Part shown: piece after piece, positions 33,892-35,817 of the stretch
Layout: every line of letters starts with the position of its first letter
Numbering within the stretch: the stretch's first letter is position 1
NCBI RefSeq assembly: GCF_022712095.1
Contig: NZ_JALAHD010000228.1
Span: 1-35,817, forward strand
Length of the DNA stretch: 35,817 nucleotides
Source of the DNA: Chryseobacterium sp.
GTDB lineage: Bacteria > Bacteroidota > Bacteroidia > Flavobacteriales > Weeksellaceae
Reading direction: 5' to 3'
The notes under the pieces: model-generated
Databases searched by the model: none
Told to the model about the DNA's origin: nothing
The model's input: only the letters and a program-made list of their open reading frames with translations
Position numbers and translations under genes: made by a program

Positions 33892-34356
33892 TTACGGTTT
33901 AGCCGTTTCTATTTTTATACCAATATCTTCTATTCCGGGGAGGTTGTCATTCCTCATTGCCTGTACAATTCCTATTTCATATTTACCCTTCTCCGGAAAC
34001 CTGTAATTCAGCTTATACTGAAAAAAGATTTCTTTTGTATCTCCAAATCCTGTTCCAAGCCATTCGCCATTTGGTTTTGCTAACACGTAATTTAAAGTGT
34101 CTGTTTCTTTTTTCTTGCTTTGAAGATTCGTGAAATTTACAATGAACCGAATGTTACTATAAGGGTACTCATTGTTATTTCTCACAACAAATATAATATT
34201 TTTAGGATTTTGCGAATCGGTGATGTCAAGATTAAATTTTTGTTCACTTTTCTTATTCCATTTGTTGTCTATAGAATTCATGATGATATCTTCTCCTGAG
34301 GAAGAATTACAATTGTAGAAAAGGAGAAGGGGTAGTAACCCTAAAAATCTAAGCAT
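33892..34356 (-). CDS. gldH: Gliding motility lipoprotein GldH
   Basis: A 154-residue lipoprotein similar in size and layout to GldH, one of the envelope lipoproteins needed for Bacteroidota gliding. The signal is short (MLRFLGLLPLLLFYNC, C16), with an unusual Asn at -1 and Phe at -3 of the lipobox. IDNKWNKKSEQKFNLDI, NEYPYSNIRFIVNF and the late YRFPEKGKYEIGIVQAMR are GldH-like blocks. The frame is open 82 codons further upstream, but that part is a basic out-of-frame shadow of the ricT tail. The ATG at 34356 overlaps the ricT stop by 8 nt. Possession of gldH does not prove gliding. Confidence 0.85.
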   Translation of the reverse strand: MLRFLGLLPLLLFYNCNSSSGEDIIMNSIDNKWNKKSEQKFNLDITDSQNPKNIIFVVRNNNEYPYSNIRFIVNFTNLQSKKKETDTLNYVLAKPNGEWLGTGFGDTKEIFFQYKLNYRFPEKGKYEIGIVQAMRNDNLPGIEDIGIKIETAKP

Positions 34357-35677
34357 TATTATCTTTTTTTGGAGGATATTTCTTTTTGAACTTTTTCTTG
34401 TTGTTAGAGTTTTGAGGCTTTCTCTCTGTAGATCCGGCATTCGCTTCTGGTTTTTCAGCCGGGGCTTTGGGAGCTTGTGGCTTAGGAGTCTGTCCGGAGT
34501 TGGGGTGAGAGTTGTCCTGTCTGTTATTTTTTCTATTCCCTTGGTTAGGTTTATTCTGATTCCTGTTTCTATTATGGGATGATCCTCTGTTTTTCTTTTC
34601 AAAACGGTCTACATTATTCTCCTGAATCAAATCTATGCTTTTGATGGAAGTGTCCGGCTGTTTCAATTCTTCAAGAGGTAAGGATTTTTCTCCTTTCTTA
34701 TTTTTGTAGATCAGTTTTTTTACAAGATCTATATCAAAATCATACCATGCAATAGAGTTTTCAACATAGGCAAACCACATTTTCTTTTTGAAAACATCAA
34801 TTTTTATACAAAAAGCCTTTCCTTTTTCGGTTTCCAGCATAGTGGAGGAAGGAGGGAAATCACTTAATGCATCAAGATAACTATCTAATTCATAGTTTAG
34901 GCAGCATTTTAATTTACCACATTGTCCTGCCAGTTTTTGAGGATTAATACTCAGCTGTTGGTATCTTGCCACGTTGGTATTCACAGAGCGGAAGTCTGTG
35001 AGCCATGTAGAGCAGCAAAGCTCTCTTCCACAAGATCCTATTCCGCCTACTTTAGCAGCTTCCTGTCTGAAACCGATTTGTTTCATGTCAATTTTGGTTC
35101 TGAAAGCAGCTGCATATTCTTTAATCAGCTGTCTGAAATCGACTCTGTTATCAGCGGTATAATAAAAGGTAACCTTTGAAGCATCACCCTGATATTCCAC
35201 ATCTGTAATTTTCATTTCCAGACCTAGTTTATGGGCAATTTTCCTGGCTTCTATTTTTACATTATCTTCTTTTTTTCTAGCCTCCTGCCAGACTTCTATG
35301 TCTTTTTGATTGGCTAATCTATATATTTTAAGTGAAGATTCTTCAGACGTTTTTTTCTTTTTCATCTGAATTTTCACTAATTCACCGGTAAGACTTACTA
35401 CACCGACGTCATGTCCGGGACTAGATTCTACAGTAACGACACTACCTATGTGTAAAGGAATATTATTTGTATTTTTATAAAATAACTTTCTATCATTTTT
35501 AAATCTAACTTCCACATAATCACATCTGTTAGATGCGGGATTGTGAATGTCAGATAACCAGTCAAAAACACTTAATTTATAACTATTACCACAGGTATTT
35601 ACGCTTTCACAGCCATTTGCGGACTTAGTTCCGCAAGAATGTGTAGAATCGCCGGATGTTTTACATCCACAACTCAT
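34349..35677 (-). CDS. ricT: PSP1 domain protein, RicT (YaaT)-like
   Basis: A 442-residue protein with a PSP1 domain in the middle (about 115-270). The conserved cysteine clusters are present: GSCGRELCC (C216, C221, C222) and GQCGKLKCC (C253, C258, C259). In Bacillus the homologue YaaT/RicT works in a complex that carries Fe-S clusters and affects RNA processing and development. The N-terminus adds a Cys-rich stretch (C3, C5, C15, C23, C29). The last 80 residues are a basic Asn/Lys/Pro-rich tail. It is first in the ricT-gldH-PBP unit and overlaps gldH by 8 nt. Confidence 0.88.
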   Translation of the reverse strand: MSCGCKTSGDSTHSCGTKSANGCESVNTCGNSYKLSVFDWLSDIHNPASNRCDYVEVRFKNDRKLFYKNTNNIPLHIGSVVTVESSPGHDVGVVSLTGELVKIQMKKKKTSEESSLKIYRLANQKDIEVWQEARKKEDNVKIEARKIAHKLGLEMKITDVEYQGDASKVTFYYTADNRVDFRQLIKEYAAAFRTKIDMKQIGFRQEAAKVGGIGSCGRELCCSTWLTDFRSVNTNVARYQQLSINPQKLAGQCGKLKCCLNYELDSYLDALSDFPPSSTMLETEKGKAFCIKIDVFKKKMWFAYVENSIAWYDFDIDLVKKLIYKNKKGEKSLPLEELKQPDTSIKSIDLIQENNVDRFEKKNRGSSHNRNRNQNKPNQGNRKNNRQDNSHPNSGQTPKPQAPKAPAEKPEANAGSTERKPQNSNNKKKFKKKYPPKKDNNA

Positions 35678-35698
35678 ATATTCTAATATTTAATCTTG

Positions 35699-35706
35699 CA
35701 AATTTA
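35699..35706 (-). promoter_or_regulatory. Possible -7 box of the ricT operon
   Basis: TAAATTTG on the minus strand, 21 nt before the ricT ATG. No TTG is found at the usual -33 distance. Confidence 0.4.
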
Positions 35707-35760
35707 GATATTTTTATCTTTATGAAATTCTAAAACTTTTAAATATTAATTTGATTCCTA

Positions 35761-35774
35761 GTTTAATATTAAAC
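35761..35774. repeat. Perfect 14-bp palindrome
   Basis: GTTTAATATTAAAC reads the same on both strands, in the upstream region of ricT. It could be an operator, but in DNA this AT-rich a chance palindrome is possible. Confidence 0.4.
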
Positions 35775-35817
35775 ATGTGATTAATATTTTAGGGATCATA
35801 GTCTTAATATATTAGTA

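Noticed and set aside
34357..34602. 82-codon N-terminal extension of gldH
   Set aside because: It is an out-of-frame reading of the ricT tail and would bury the signal peptide; the ATG at 34356 gives a normal lipoprotein start.
1..35817. Mobile elements, prophage, CRISPR arrays, defence genes
   Set aside because: No transposase, integrase, phage structural gene, spaced repeat array or defence-type cluster was seen; nearly every gene has a core-genome assignment.

Overview
The window is AT-rich chromosomal DNA from a Bacteroidota bacterium, most likely a Chryseobacterium-like member of the Flavobacteriales. The evidence is the gene content (gliding lipoprotein GldH, two GLPGLI proteins, DUF3078 outer-membrane proteins, an Alternative Complex III operon, a SufABCD set) and the recurring Bacteroidota-type promoter (TTTG or TTG, about 19-23 nt, then TAnnTTTG) in front of many genes. 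No rRNA, tRNA, transposase, phage gene or CRISPR array was recognised. The region reads as ordinary core genome.

Layout. 1-4337: a YkgJ-type cysteine-cluster protein (+), then on the minus strand rhomboid protease -> dprA, followed by gdhA with its own promoter. 4338-4752 is a gene-poor stretch with a 16-bp direct repeat and a strong hairpin. 4753-6781: a tandem pair of DUF3078 paralogues (+), each ended by a hairpin terminator. 6844-10925: sufA-sufB-sufC-sufD (-), with repeat-like DNA in two of its gaps and no sufS/sufE beside it. 11125-12920: two GLPGLI proteins in a two-gene operon (+). 12974-17247 (-): TPR membrane protein -> ribH -> LTA-synthase-like phosphotransferase, then a neutral zinc metallopeptidase. 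17439-19165 (-): a lipoprotein translationally coupled to apt.

19325-27716 (-) is the largest unit: actA-actB-actC-actD-actE-actF, encoding the quinol:cytochrome c/oxidase electron-transfer complex (Alternative Complex III). It runs from a promoter-like -7 box to a clear terminator. Divergent from it is a SPOR-domain protein (27900-28466, +). The last third (minus strand) is ricT-like PSP1 protein -> gldH -> class A penicillin-binding protein, terminator, selO with its own promoter, terminator, then a polytopic membrane protein of unknown function.

The genes serve respiration (ACIII), Fe-S assembly (SUF), envelope building (PBP1A, LTA-synthase-like enzyme, SPOR, GldH, DUF3078), nucleotide and cofactor metabolism (apt, ribH), nitrogen assimilation (gdhA) and DNA uptake or recombination (dprA). 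I did not find a convincing undescribed multi-gene system. The better leads are local: a possibly leaderless selO promoter built into the upstream terminator, the six-haem ActA and His-rich ActF, the paralogous DUF3078 and GLPGLI pairs, repeat insertions inside the suf operon, and a repeat/hairpin leader upstream of the rhomboid gene.
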